The notes beneath the pieces are model-generated. The model was not told the origin of the DNA. It searched no databases and was given only the letters and a program-made list of their open reading frames with translations. Made by a program: the position numbers and the translations under genes. Below, one piece after another: positions 1 through 12,047 of a stretch of 64,000 bases of DNA. Position 1 is the first letter of the stretch. Each line of letters opens with the position of its first letter. The stretch spans positions 11,594,001 through 11,658,000 of the forward strand of contig OZ176051.1 in NCBI GenBank assembly GCA_964247055.1, written 5' to 3'. This DNA comes from Paragordius varius. Lineage: Eukaryota > Nematomorpha.

Positions 1-355
1 ATTTTATTTGCAAATTTTAATCATAAATTCGTGAAATTGATCCATGTACTTGCACCCTAACATGGGGATTAGCAATAAATTTTCGCTGTTTATTTTTAGA
101 ATCTTATCCGTATCTCGGGTGAATACCGTATTTAAATTTAACAAAGCCACAAACTCGGTTCCATTTAAAATTTTAATTTTTTGGGCCTACTTCAACTGTT
201 TTATTATTATTTTATGTTTGTTTAATTAATACATACATATGATAAAAATGTTAATTTTTTTCCATATTAGCACCAAAAAAGTTATGGTTTAAATGTTGAA
301 GACAACTGTTCTTTTCTTTATTAGTAATTTTCAATTATTCTCCGTCTATGGCTCT

Positions 356-356
<1 letters not shown>

Positions 357-387
<31 letters not shown>
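357..387. repeat. (TA)n microsatellite
   Basis: Uninterrupted TA dinucleotide run. Similar runs occur at about 5799-5824, 17750-17774, 18654-18674, 22059-22079, 34433-34453, 35585-35612, 41325-41342 and 47950-47967, so TA microsatellites are a general feature of this genome, mostly in introns and intergenic DNA. Confidence 0.9.
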
Positions 388-392
<5 letters not shown>

Positions 393-1230
393 CCTTTTTC
401 ATACAAAATCAAAACAATTTTCTAAATATTTATTAAAAAATATTTTTTTTGCTAAATGTTTTGTAAGAATCCATTATCATTAAATTTGGAGTATTTTTCA
501 ATGTTTGCATTATTGAAATTTTCGTTTAAATAAGCGCTGGTTTTAATTTAATTACATGCGCATCGCTACTCTAAATTATATATTTTTAATAATTTAAAGT
601 TTAATATACAAAAACATAAAAATAACCTACTAGATATGCTCGTGAAGCGTTTAAAAGGCCTTAAATATTTTCTAAATTTAAGATAAGTTTTGATTTTGAT
701 TGGGAAATTTTTTTTTGATTGGAATGTTACTAAACAAACTACCTTTTTCGCTATTATATATATTTTTTACTAACGTCATTTTAACGGTCCAATAAAAGCA
801 TTAAAATCTAAATAAACGCCTGATTATTTTAAAGCTAGGAATATTTAAAATTAGTATAATTTATTAAATAATTAAACATTTATAAAAGGAAGTTTTCTGA
901 AGTTTGATATTTTTTGGAACAGAAATCACACTAATTAAGCGACAGACATGATTTTAATTATTTCAATTATGATGCCTAACTCAAAGAGTAAAGCAAAAGA
1001 AGAAGCAAAATATTGGCAAATTTACACTTTTTTACATATTATTTATTGAATATTAATTAAAATTTAATTATTCAGAAAGCGCTATTTATTTATCACATAG
1101 GATATTAGTTGTTTGTCAAATTTTCTTCAAATGACTCCCGATTTTGGCGTTAACACATCTCAAATCGGACCTTAGTCGAGGCCGGTTCAATGTTTCACTA
1201 ATATCTATCCAAATTATTACTAATAGCATA

Positions 1231-4200
1231 ATGACAAAACAATGTCTTTCATCCGATCTAAATGAAAATTACTATCTTTTAATAGTTATTCTCTTTAAAC
1301 TTATATGTTTCATCGGGTTGTGCTTAAATGCGGCGTTTCTCGTCATCTTTACTATGAATATAAAAGATATTTGGGATAGACCAACATACGTGATTTGGAT
1401 TAATATATCGATACTTAACCTGATATGCTTTATACTTATTGTATCTAGACTAGAAAATACTCCATTTTATTTCAACATAATGGCGAACACATCTTATTCA
1501 CAATTGATCTTAACCATAATAAGTATGACCGTACGAAGGGCTATCCACGCGGGTCAACAATATTGCTTTGCCCTGTTAATGATAATAAGGTAAGGTTCAT
1601 ATTTAACATTTGTAATTATATAGTAATAGATACAAAAAATTTTAAAATTAAATTGATTAACACCTCATGACCTTTTCACTTTTTTGTATTATGACATATT
1701 GGGGAGTCTTATATCCCAAAGTTAATGTTGTGAATTTAATACTGTTTTGAAAGTTGTTTTAGTTAAAATTTAATTATTAAACATTGGTTCCCTGCATTAG
1801 ATTAAAAGGCTTATATTTTAATTTTTTATCTTTTATAGTCTAAAATTCAAAATAACCAGCTGATTAAAATAAATAATTGTCAAGTTTTTGCTTGTAAAAT
1901 ATAACCTAGGAACTAAGTAAAATTGTTAGCATCTTACTATAATATACATAATTTGCCTTATTAGCGATTTAAAAAATTTAAGAAAAAAAGTTTGCGAAGA
2001 GGATTTTTTGACAATTTTACATTTTTTCAAAGAGTTTTCTTTGAAGCATGCGCCTTAAAAGCTAAAGAAGCATATTTTTAAATTAGGCCTAAACCTTAAA
2101 TACTTTTTACGATTCATATTTTAAATCGCTGGGATAACTATCCCAAAAGTCATGATTTGTTAAAAATGTCATTGCATGCAAAATTAATTTTTAATGAGAG
2201 TTTAATAATCTATTTTGCAGTCGATATTTTAAAGGATCCTTTTAGTTATTGCAACCTATGTTTAATGTTTACCATAAAATACATACACAAAGCACAACAA
2301 TATTTTATAAGAATTTTTTAGATGTGGGCTCCGCAACTCCCTAATTTTTCCCATTTCTAACATGGGCTAGTTCTTTTGTAAAAATGCCGAGATTGCGCGA
2401 TAATAATTGTAAATAAATGCTAAATCAGGGGTGTCCAACAGGTGATTCTGTAGTTTGGCTCTTTGAAATTTTTGAGTAGCTCTTTAAAAAAATAAAAAAA
2501 TTACTTTTGAGTGGCGATGTAAAATTCAATTTTTTAAAAAAAATAAAAATTTTCAATAAAAAAAACATACAGTTTTGAGTCTCTTTTTTCCTTTTTTTAT
2601 TAAAGGGTAAGGACTTAAATCCGGACATGGGCTTTAACACTCGCCTGCCCAGGGCTGACAGTGATGATGGATTTTTTAATATTTTTTATTATTTTTCATC
2701 ACATTCATTTCATCATTTATCTCCTTTACAATCTCTAAATCTTTAAAAAACTTGCCACTGTGAACTTTTTTTGGTAATTATTTAGTAAATGAGCCATATT
2801 TCTGAAAAGTCACATTTTTAATATAGCAATACCCATATTATTGGACTTATAAATTACTTTTTTAAAATTTTCAACCGGTAAATGTTTTTTATTTATTTAA
2901 TGAAAGAGCTCTCATTTTTTATATAGCAATACCAATATATTGGAGTTAAAAATAAGATATTCGAAAATATTTGCAATTGGTAAATGTTTTATTTAATTGT
3001 TTATGCTTTAAAGCAGATGATAATATAAAAATAACTACATTTCTAACCACATTGGTCATTGTAAAAGGAATATGGTAAAATCTAGGTGAAAGCAGTTCAT
3101 TGTTAATATTGCTCTTTATTAAACGTCGGATTATATTTTAATACAATTATAAAAGATTCCTCCGTAGCCCATATTTCTAATATATTATTTAAAATATATT
3201 TAAATAATGCATGATAAATACAGTTCAGAAGTCCTCTAAGCGGGGTAATTTAAGTTATTCTGTGAAAAGATTCATCAATTTCTCGAATAGAATTTATTGT
3301 GATATATTTTATATTTGTGCTTTTATTAATGGATATTATATATATTTAAGAAATTAAGTTTTATTTGTCCATGGACTTTATAAAATATTTTGGTTTTTTA
3401 TTACAATTTAACAGCATAAGCATTTTACTATTTTGTTATTTATATGAAAACAAACACATATCTATATAATATAATAAATTTATTTGATACTTAAGTCTTG
3501 ATATATATATATTCATTCAAATGTGGCTCTTTGGATTTTCGAGGCCAAAAATGTGGCACTTTAAACCATTTTTGTTGGACACCCCTGAGCTAAATCATCT
3601 AACAATAGATATTATGTCTAAATTTAATTTACAGCAAAATTTTGTTGAAGCGACTCATAGCACGGCCTACGGGCAGCCTGCGGCCATAAAAGTGCTTTTT
3701 TATGGATTTGAATCATTTTTTGAATATTTTGCTTTACTTATATGGAATATCAGAAAATGTGATTAACAGCTATAAAATTTTTATCGGTATTATGTCCGTT
3801 GACAGAAGAAAAATATTTTTTGGCCCTTTAGAAATTTTCGGTGAGCACCACTGATTATAGTATTAAAACAGTTTTATTCTAACATATACAAACGCTGAAC
3901 ATTTTTCTCACCTTAGTTTATTTTAAATGTATTTAAATTTCGGTAACAAAAAATTTACGACAAATGAATATTTTAATCAAACTTCTGAGAAGAAATGTTT
4001 ATCATCATCGAATATATAGAAAAAGTCCTTTTATAATATCTTAGAGCGTTTTTATATCGTTTCCATCATGCCTCAAAAGAGTATGCAGAAAGCTTCAACA
4101 CAATTTTGCTATTAATTAAATTTTTAAGCGAAATATATCAATTTCGGAAAAACTTTATTTGAGGTATTTTTATAAAATTTTATTGCTCAATATATCCGTC

Positions 4201-7050
4201 TTTTTTCGTGTATTATAAGAGAATTGCCTTATAAACAAGCCCAATGAAACTCTCGGAACCGGCATCTAAAATTTTAATTGTATAATTATTGTTTTGCTTT
4301 TTTACGTAGTTTATTTTTAGGTGAAAATTTTTGGAATAAATAAAAATTTTTTCTTCAACATGTTCGCAAATTTTTCCATTTTCTGATATGGAGCAATTCC
4401 CACAAATGTGTATATAACTTTTTTGAAACACGAGTAAAGGCCCAAACCAAAGTACCATTGTATTTTCTTATCGGAGTTTTTATTTCATCTGGATATTTAC
4501 ACCTTCGATTTAGGACGAAGTGTTATACGACATTTTTAAATTTCAATTTTAATGAAAAATAATCTCAAAAATTTTGCTCTTGAAGGAAAATTTCATTATT
4601 TAGTCAAATTTTAAATCATTTGAAAATTTAGGTTATGTTGGTGTAAACCAGGGGTGTCCTACATACGGCCCTCCAAAACAATATGTACGGCCCGTGAAAA
4701 ATTTGGAAATTCTCTATTTGCTAAATATGCTTATGAACAAAATGGAGGTTTTTGAATATTTTTAGTATAAACTATCCGATTGGCAACGAACTTGAAAATA
4801 TTGTTATATTGAACATGCATTTTACAGTCTTATGTTATGTTACAAAATATTTTTCATCCGAATTTTTGAGTCGAAAATGCGGCCGAGGAGTTTGTTTGGA
4901 CACCCCTGGTCTCCGGCTGTTCGCGATTTTTTCGGTGGTCCGCAAAAAAATTGAAAATATACCAAATATTTATATACTAAAAATAATAATAACTCTCGAA
5001 ATATTATTTTTAAGTTATAATGTCTTTCAGTAAGTATACCTATCAATTTTATCATCACCATTGATTGCTCAGTAAAGGGTTAAGTTATTAGGGCGTTTTG
5101 AATTTTTAATACATTTTGTTAGATTTAGGGGTACCTTAAGAAAAAAATATTTTAAGGCTGTTTCAATAACGAAAATAAAATCTTAAAATTGATTCCTCAT
5201 TTTTATTAAAAAAATCTTAAATTTTTAAAATGTAGACGCGGTTTTCTTCTTTAATTTTTCTTTTCTTTGACATTTTATTACATTTTTTCTATGGTAAATA
5301 TAAATCTTTTTACCAATAAGTTGAAATTATGGCTTATTTTTCAAGTCATTCATGTGTTCATGTGAGCATATAAACATCCAGCAGTAAACTAGTCAAATGA
5401 AAGAATGCGTTTTAAGCAACCCTTTATACTAAACTAGGTAATGGTTATTAAAGTTGTATAACAAAATAAAACTTTTGAAAAGACATGCTAAAAATTTATT
5501 AATTTTTTAAGACTTTTTGCAAAAAAATTATTGGGCCCATGTTGCCGACCCCTGTGTTAACATGTGCAATTTTAAAAAAAATATTTTTGGAGGAGAGTTT
5601 ACTGCAGATAGTTAGATGAAAAATAGATATTGTCTAAAAAAAGCTGTTTGTTAAACATGATATGCCTCCGCAAAAATTGAATTAATTAAAGGTTCACTTG
5701 CAAAATTTATTTCTTAGGTTTTTTGATAAACACATAAAATTGTTTATAGAGTTGAATTTACATTAGTAATGTCAATATTAATGTAATACTGCAAAAGTAT
5801 ATATATATATATATATATATATATGATTTTTCATTGAATATCAAATTAATCATAACTATCATAAATCTATGTAAAATCCGCCGGTGCACAATGTGGTAAA
5901 AAATTTATTTACATTTTTATGGATCTTTAACTTAATGAAAATATGTAAAAATATATATTTAAAGATCGTAAAGATAAGCCATTTTTAAATTAGAAATCAA
6001 TCAATGTCTCAAATTATTGGGTGTGTTAATATGGCAGTTAACTATAGCCAAAGATATTTAACATGCATTTTTACGGGATACTATTTTTTGGATTTTAAAA
6101 GAGATCAAATAATTTTTCTAGCACTTATTTAATATTTTTTAATCTGATGATTCTAAATTTAATAACAGATAAATAAAGGTAGAAATAAATAGCAAGTTCA
6201 ACCTTTTAGTTCCGTGTTCAAAATCTGTTAAAATTTTTAATGCCATATGTTAATATTTTTTTAACGCGGCCAAATTTTAATAGTGGAAAAGCGGCCCTCG
6301 AATGAATTTGTGTTAAACACCTCTAGTCTTAACTCTAAAAAAGCCATATTTTTCCAAATTTATTAAATTTGTATTTTTGAATAGATATGTTGCAATCGTA
6401 TACCCTGTGCGTTATCAAAATGGAAGGAGGAAAAAAATAATAAGATTTATTCCGGCTTTAATAATTTTATGTGTTCTTATTGTCTACAGCCTATTCCATT
6501 ATAAAAAAGGCATAAGAAAATGTATTCAGGAAAATCAAATTTGGTATTATTTTATAACCCGAGGCCAACCGAATTCCCCATATGTTAATGCTTTATTATA
6601 TATTATACTACTCATACCTCCAATACTCGTCTTAGGATTCGGAATAAAATCTATTATATTAATGAAGAATATGCATGATCATAACATTCATCATATAAAC
6701 ATAAAAAATAAAAGTCCTATAGCCACATTAGGTGTTACTATAGCACAGACATCTACCTCAAAGTGTGAAGGTAGTTACAAATCCAATATGGTTCTGTTAA
6801 TTTATTACTTATTGGAATAATACCCGATCTTCTTTATTTAAGTCTGGAGAAATATTTTAGTAATTCCGGAACAGTGAGAAGTTATGAAATGCGCCAATTT
6901 ATGAATGGGCTCTTAGTGTTTGATTTTGTTTACTTTTTATATGCAACCATCTTGCCCATATATTTTGATGCCAACATTTACAAAACGTTTTTCCATAGAA
7001 CTTTGATTATTTTAAGGGTAAAAAAACCGAGACAAATAAGCCCATTGTGA
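1231..7050 (+). CDS. Divergent rhodopsin-like GPCR
   Basis: Seven-transmembrane receptor model of 327 aa from three exons: 1231-1589, 6385-6733 and 6775-7050. Phases agree (exon 1 ends AG, exon 2 supplies A to make Arg). TM1 has the GLCLN pattern of class A receptors; TM3 ends in MIIRYVAIVYP, matching the E/DRY region with Arg and Tyr kept but the acidic residue replaced by Ile. TM4 and TM5 lie in exon 2. TM6 and TM7 lie in exon 3, where the usual NPxxY is replaced by a sequence containing LPIYF. Joining exons 2 and 3 needs a 41-bp GT-AG intron (6734-6774); the alternative is a frameshift, so the 3' part is less certain. The start is the first ATG before TM1; an upstream coding exon cannot be excluded. 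Ligand unknown; the shape resembles invertebrate peptide receptors (FMRFamide-receptor-like), by inference only. Confidence 0.7.
1990..2160. repeat. Old dispersed repeat (copy 1)
   Basis: This stretch in the GPCR intron resembles 44860-45010 in the same orientation. The shared blocks are a GAGTTTT stretch, GCGCCT followed by AAAAG, CATATTTTTAAATT, and AAATCNCTGGGATA followed by a CCCAAAAG tract. Divergence is high, so it is an old interspersed element; no family is recognised. Confidence 0.4.
2426..3587. mobile_element. hAT-type non-autonomous DNA transposon with TSD
   Basis: The element starts CAGGGGTGTCCAACA and ends with the inverse, TGTTGGACACCCCTG, the terminal motif of a widespread hAT group. 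It is flanked by TGCTAAAT (2418-2425) and AGCTAAAT (3588-3595), an 8-bp target duplication with one mismatch, as expected of hAT. Length is 1162 bp, with no transposase reading frame inside. It sits in the large GPCR intron. Confidence 0.85.
3660..3853. mobile_element. hAT-like MITE fragment (CAGTGG end)
   Basis: The right end reads GTGAGCACCACTG, the inverse of a CAGTGGTGCTCAC terminus, preceded by TTGGCCC. The interior (GTGATTAACAGCTATAAAA, then TTTTTATCG) is similar to 40990-41070, so both belong to one family. The left end is not sharply defined. Confidence 0.5.
4649..5553. mobile_element. Nested or composite hAT MITEs
   Basis: CAGGGGTGTCCTACATACGG starts at 4649 and an inverted end, TTTGGACACCCCTG, closes at 4908. 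A second inverted end, TTGCCGACCCCTG, closes at 5553. The outer flanks (GTGTAAAC before, TGTTAACA after) look like a shifted, slightly mutated duplication, which fits one 905-bp element or two elements side by side. There is no transposase frame. Confidence 0.5.
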
Positions 7051-7851
7051 ACAATAGAAAAGAAAAACCATTGTTTATTATATTTATCATGCCGATAAAA
7101 ATAAATTAATTACTTGATTTATATATTATTTGATACTTCAGCAATTTGAAAATAGATTTGGAAATTGAAAAAATAAGCTATCTATCACTTTTTGGGCGCA
7201 AGTGCAATTTAAAAACTATTTTCACCACCATTCAATAAAAGAGGCAAATGGTTGATAATATGAGTTATGCTAAAATTCGGGACTCTACATAAAAACTGTA
7301 ATATAAGCTTTTTACCTATTAATATGATTTTTTCAAGATTGCTATATAACAGACTAACTTGCTAATTTGATTTATAAATTTTTATAAACTTTTTTTCTAA
7401 TATATTTTAAAGCACGTAAAAATAAACCCAAAGTGTCGTATTTGAAAAATTTATTTTTTTATGATTTTTTATGCCTTTTATGATTTTATTCATAGTATTT
7501 TTAACAAAAATATTTAGGATAAAATCTTCCAATTTTTTGCATTTTATCAGAAATAAAACATAGAACGATGCCAAATATGTTAATATGTGTGTTGTTTAAA
7601 TTGGAAATATTTGTAGCATTTAAAACAATTATAATACCCATAGTCAAGCTGAATGAAAACTAGGAAAGAAATTTATTAAACATAATAGAAATATATTATT
7701 GTAATTCCAATGCAATGGAATGATTACTACCCATGTGAAATGGACGTGATTATGCTACTCTTATAATATATATCTCGTAAAATAGTGGTTATTTCCTATG
7801 TGGCCATCATGGCTACAATTACTAATTCTAATGAGATATTCAATTCAATTA
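7051..7851. other. No gene seen
   Basis: AT-rich sequence downstream of the GPCR stop. No splice-consistent exon, RNA gene or recognisable repeat was found. Confidence 0.5.
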
Positions 7852-9226
7852 TATACCATTTCCCAGTCAAAATAAACGTTTTCCCAGTCAATCGAAACAT
7901 TTTCCCAATCGATCGAAACGTTTTCCCAGTCAATCGAAACACTTTCCCAGTCAATAAAAGCATTTTCTCAATCAATAAAAACGTTTTCCCAGTCAATAAA
8001 AAGGGTTTTCTTTTTAATGATAAATATCAAAACAAGATATAAAAATAACTTTTAACCATTTATCAGCGTAATATTAGGATATTATTTTTTATAAAAACAC
8101 AATTCGAATGACATTTTTTCCAAATATATTCCATAAACAATCATTAATGACTTATTCTTTAAAAGTTATATTTTTTTAAATTTGAGATATAATATTTTTT
8201 TTATCGATGGTTCGCATCAATATTTGCCGAACGCTTCAAAACACTTTATAGTCAAGTTTGTCGATATAAGTACTGTCGGAAAAAAACATCTAAACAAAAT
8301 TTTTTTGATAAATATGTTTTTGATTTAGAAATATTAAATAAAAAGATATTTGACTAAAACAGGGGTGTATAACCAAATGTCTTCGCGGGCCGCATTTTTG
8401 CTTAAAAAGCATGGCGTTCCGCATTCGGAGTATATAAGGGCATTCATAAATAACTTTTCGATTAGACATAAGACTGTAAAATACAAACACAATATTACAA
8501 TTTTTTTTAATTCGTTACCAATATAATAGACTCGTTCAGAATAAATGCCTGAGAAATATGAAGATTCTGTGGGCATATTTTGCATATGGATTTTCAAATT
8601 TTTGGCGGGCCATACAAAGATACTCGGGAGACCGCCTTGGGCCCCCGATCGACCAAATGATAAATATTATAAAATTAGGGTAAAATTTATGTTTATTAAT
8701 ATGAAGTGTTAAATGACCTTGAAAAAATGGTATATTTTTATAAATTTATTATTTCATCCATAACTATAGATTTTTTAAGTTAGCCGCAAATAATGCAAAT
8801 TATCAATAAAATAAAAAATATTATATTAAAAATATCTCAAATTTCAAAAAATATAACTTTTAAAGAATAAGTCATTAATGATTGTTTATGGAATATATTT
8901 GAAAAAAATGTCATTGGAATTGTGTTTTCATAAAAAATCATATGCTAATATTACGCTGATAATGGTTAAAAGTTATTTTATCTTGTTTTGATATTTATCA
9001 TCAAAAAGAAAACCGTTTTTATTGACTAGGAAAACGTTTTTATTGATTGGAAAAATGCTTTTATTGACTGGGAAAATGTTTCGATTGACTGGAAAAACGT
9101 TTCGATTGACTGGGAAAATGTTTCGATTAACTGGGAAAATTCGATTGACTGGTAAAATGTTTCGATTGATTGGGAAAATGTTTCGATTGAATGGGAAAAC
9201 GTTTATTTTGACTGGGAAATGGTATA
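7852..9226. mobile_element. Foldback element with 21-bp minisatellite arms
   Basis: The two ends are long inverted repeats: about 7852-8231 on the left and about 8778-9226 on the right. Each arm begins TATACCATTTCCCAGTCAAA at its outer end, then carries a tandem array of the 21-bp unit CGTTTTCCCAGTCAATCGAAA (and AT-richer variants), then a unique segment of about 200 bp that is inverted between the arms (TTATTCTTTAAAAGTTATAT on the left, its complement on the right). The loop (8232-8777) holds a hAT-type MITE. Because 21 is a multiple of 3, the array makes spurious 7-residue-repeat reading frames on both strands; I do not regard these as genes. The architecture matches Foldback/FB-type DNA elements. 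No transposase and no clear target duplication beyond TA were seen. Confidence 0.8.
8360..8650. mobile_element. hAT MITE inside the foldback loop
   Basis: The left end CAGGGGTGTATAACCAAATG is followed by CGCGGGCCGCATTTTTG, and the right side has GGCGGGCCATAC and a degenerate GGGCCCCCGATCG end. It is the same GGGCCGC-bearing family as 41258-41497. Its position in the loop shows it inserted after, or was captured with, the surrounding foldback element. Confidence 0.6.
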
Positions 9227-10101
9227 CATTATGAACTCATTAAAGAACCAATGTGTGGGAAAAAGTTGATTTCAAAATAGAATGAAACTTAGTAGTCCTG
9301 TTACATGCATAAAGGAAGGGATAAACATTGATTACCAATTTCGAATAATAAATGTAAAAATTAATATGCGTTCACAAATTATTAATATTAAAGCAAAAAA
9401 TTGGTATTCCAATGCTATTATAGGGTCTACATGTCATAATATAAATATTCTTCATCACTAATGGAAACCTCTTTGTCATTTCACTTCCATATAAAAGCGG
9501 TTTTAATTTTTAAAAATCGGACTAAAATAAAACAAAATTCCTATGTTTTACGACGTTTTGTTTATGTTCAAAAACGTATTTATAATTGATACAAGAATTA
9601 ATTTTTCCATTTATAATCTAACTCATACCATTATTTTATGTATTATTTATAATTATATTTATTTGTTAAGTAAGTCTAGATAGTAAAGGATTTTTTTATT
9701 CAACCGACCCTTACTAGTCTCAATTAAGCCATACCAGTCACTAGTAAAATAATAGCTAAAATCTTCAATTATTTTTTACAATTGAATTTACCTTGTTAGT
9801 AATACTAGGTGATACTTATTTTTATTCAACAGACCCTGAAAATTGCACAATTTGCTTACATGTTGCAAAAATTATTTTTGATAAGGCTGAATATTTTTTT
9901 AAAATATCATTAGCAATTTATATTATTGAAATGAGATCCGAAAGTCCTATGTTTTTGTGGATAATTTGCTTAATTATTTTGGTTGGGGAAATTAGATTGG
10001 CTGGAAAATTGTATTGATCGACCGAGAAACACTTTTTAGATTGGAATATGTGTAATAAACTGATTCATTTTATCCATTTCATCTTCAAATTTACTATCTG
10101 A
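9227..10101. other. No gene; degenerate minisatellite-like patch
   Basis: No exon is supported. Around 9980-10040 there is a short patch (GGGGAAATTAGATTGGCTGG and neighbours) resembling the 21-bp GGAAAA-CGATTGACT unit of the foldback arms, possibly an old relic. Confidence 0.35.
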
Positions 10102-10532
10102 CTAAATAAAAATCTTCTTTGTATAGTATTTTTCACTAGTATACATATCTTGAAACAGTGAGACTATTATTAAGGATATAAAAATTTATTTGTGAAATAT
10201 ATATCACTATATTTATTGGTAGTAAGCTATATATTTATAAAAATGGAAAGTGGAGGCTTTGTCTGTTTCCGGAAAACCGGTAGACCCATTCAATCCAAAT
10301 GTCGAAAAAATTAATCCTAAATAAAAATCTTCTTTGTATAATGTTTTTCACTAGTATACATATCTTGAAACAGTGAGACTATTATTAAGGATATAAAAAA
10401 TTTATTTGTGAAATATATATCACTATATTTATTGGTAGTAAGCTATATATTTATAAAAATGGAAAGTGGAGGCTTTGTCTGTTTCCGGAAAACCGGTAGA
10501 CCCATTCAATCCAAATGTCGAAAAAATTAATC
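10102..10532. repeat. Near-identical 215-bp tandem duplication
   Basis: 10102-10316 is repeated almost base for base at 10317-10532. Each copy starts CTAAATAAAAATCTTCTTTG and ends GTCGAAAAAATTAATC. Only a few differences are visible, so the duplication is recent. The 3' part of each copy (from TATATATTTATAAAAATGG) is homologous to the start of the Helitron-like element at 37479. Confidence 0.9.
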
Positions 10533-11660
10533 ATTAATGAATGCCCCGACAATAGCTTCGCCTTTTTTTGAATTAGGCCATCAGTTCGGGTCTACACCGT
10601 GTAAAAAACGGTTTTCTGTTGAAAATAGAAGTCCACAAAAACGTGTCTTTGAGACATTTTTCCCGAAAACGTGTTGGACCATTCGATTTCAAATATGATT
10701 TTTTTAGTTATTTTCGCTTGAGCCGAACATAGTCGGCCGCTTTTTTAATATAGGCGCTCTTTTTACCTGCTCCCCCCGTAAAACGCCAATTTGAATCTAT
10801 TTATCGCCCAAAGTATGAGACCGTAAAAATTCATAAAAATTCCAGTTATCCCCAGTTAAAAGGCAAATTTTAGTCAAGCGTTTCTTTGATGATATTTGCT
10901 GGGTAAGGATATACCCGCTAAGACCCGTCATATCGAAATAGCCTGCCTTTGTGGCTAAATTTCAGAAAACCTATCAGGCCATATGAGTTTAATGGCTGCT
11001 TAAAGTATTACCCGTAACAAGGCAAAAATTTAGATCGTGCGGTTTTTGAAAATTAGCCGTTAATTAGGCCCTTCACGCCCTGAAAAATGCGCCAGCATAG
11101 AATGAGTTTTAATTTAGAGGCAATTTATCCAAAAACTAATGAGATCATATGGAATCAATCATGATTCCAGGTATTCTCCGTAAAAAGGCAAAAATTTTGA
11201 TCAAGCGACTTTTTTGTATCAGCCTCTGGGTAGGGAGCTATCAGCCAAAAACTGCGCCACTATATAGAAATTGCGTTGTTTTGGAACTAAAGAAAACTTA
11301 TACCATATGAGCTCATTTAAGGTTCGAAATATTACCAACTAGGTAAAAATAAGTGCCTTTTTTATTAGCCGTTAATTTGGGGCCTTTATGCCCTAAAAAT
11401 ACGTCATCATATGATTATTTAGTGTTGAGATATTTTTTCGAATAACCTATGAGACGATGGTCTCAAAGATGATTCCAAATATTTTCCCTATAAAGGCAAA
11501 AAATTTAACTCTCTTTTTCCATATAGGCCTATGGGTAGGGATCTACCGGTTTAAAATTGAGACGCTGTACAAAAATGGCGTGGCTTTGGAGCTAATTTTC
11601 AAAAAACATAAGAAGCCATGCGAGTTTAACAAAGGCTTAAAGTATGATTAAGATAATTTA
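10533..11660. repeat. Degenerate ~160-bp tandem repeats (Helitron-related)
   Basis: A motif beginning GGCAAAAATTT recurs at about 10861, 11021, 11187, 11341 and 11495, giving a period of roughly 154-166 bp. Shared sub-motifs are CATATGAGNTTAA, TTAAAGTATTACC and GGGTAGGGANCTA. The first half is clearly homologous to 37500-38300. No reading frame is conserved between units. Confidence 0.75.
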
Positions 11661-11680
11661 ATAATTTATAATTATCAAGA

Positions 11681-11993
11681 TTAGGTCTTATTTATCGCAG
11701 TAAAGTAATTGCAAGCATTAGTTGCTAATCTGTGTTTAGTCTTCGGTTCAGAAGCTAGAATGTTTACCAGTGACAAATTAGCGTTGAACGTAATGGGAAG
11801 AACAAATATTTCGGCCCCTAAAAATAAAAATTAATATTTTACCTGGTAATAATAAATTAAAAATACTTTAAAGTGTAGTACATGGGTGTCCAGCACGCGG
11901 TCTTGTTATTTTTATAAAAAAGCTTAGAATAGATGTTAAATAATTTCTATATAACTCAAAGTTTGGCAACAACTAGCACAAATGGTGCAATAA

Positions 11994-12047
<54 letters not shown>

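Noticed and set aside
3521-3766. 81-codon plus-strand frame running off a hAT MITE
   Set aside because: It crosses the transposon end and its target duplication, so it is not a conserved gene.
7870-8010. Regular short repeats suggesting a CRISPR-like array
   Set aside because: The units are contiguous 21-bp tandem copies with no unique spacers, in a eukaryotic genome with introns.
7785-9234. Open frames with 7-residue repeats on both strands (for example repeats of MFRLTGK)
   Set aside because: They arise because the minisatellite unit is 21 bp, a multiple of three; both strands and both arms give such frames, and they lie in a foldback element.
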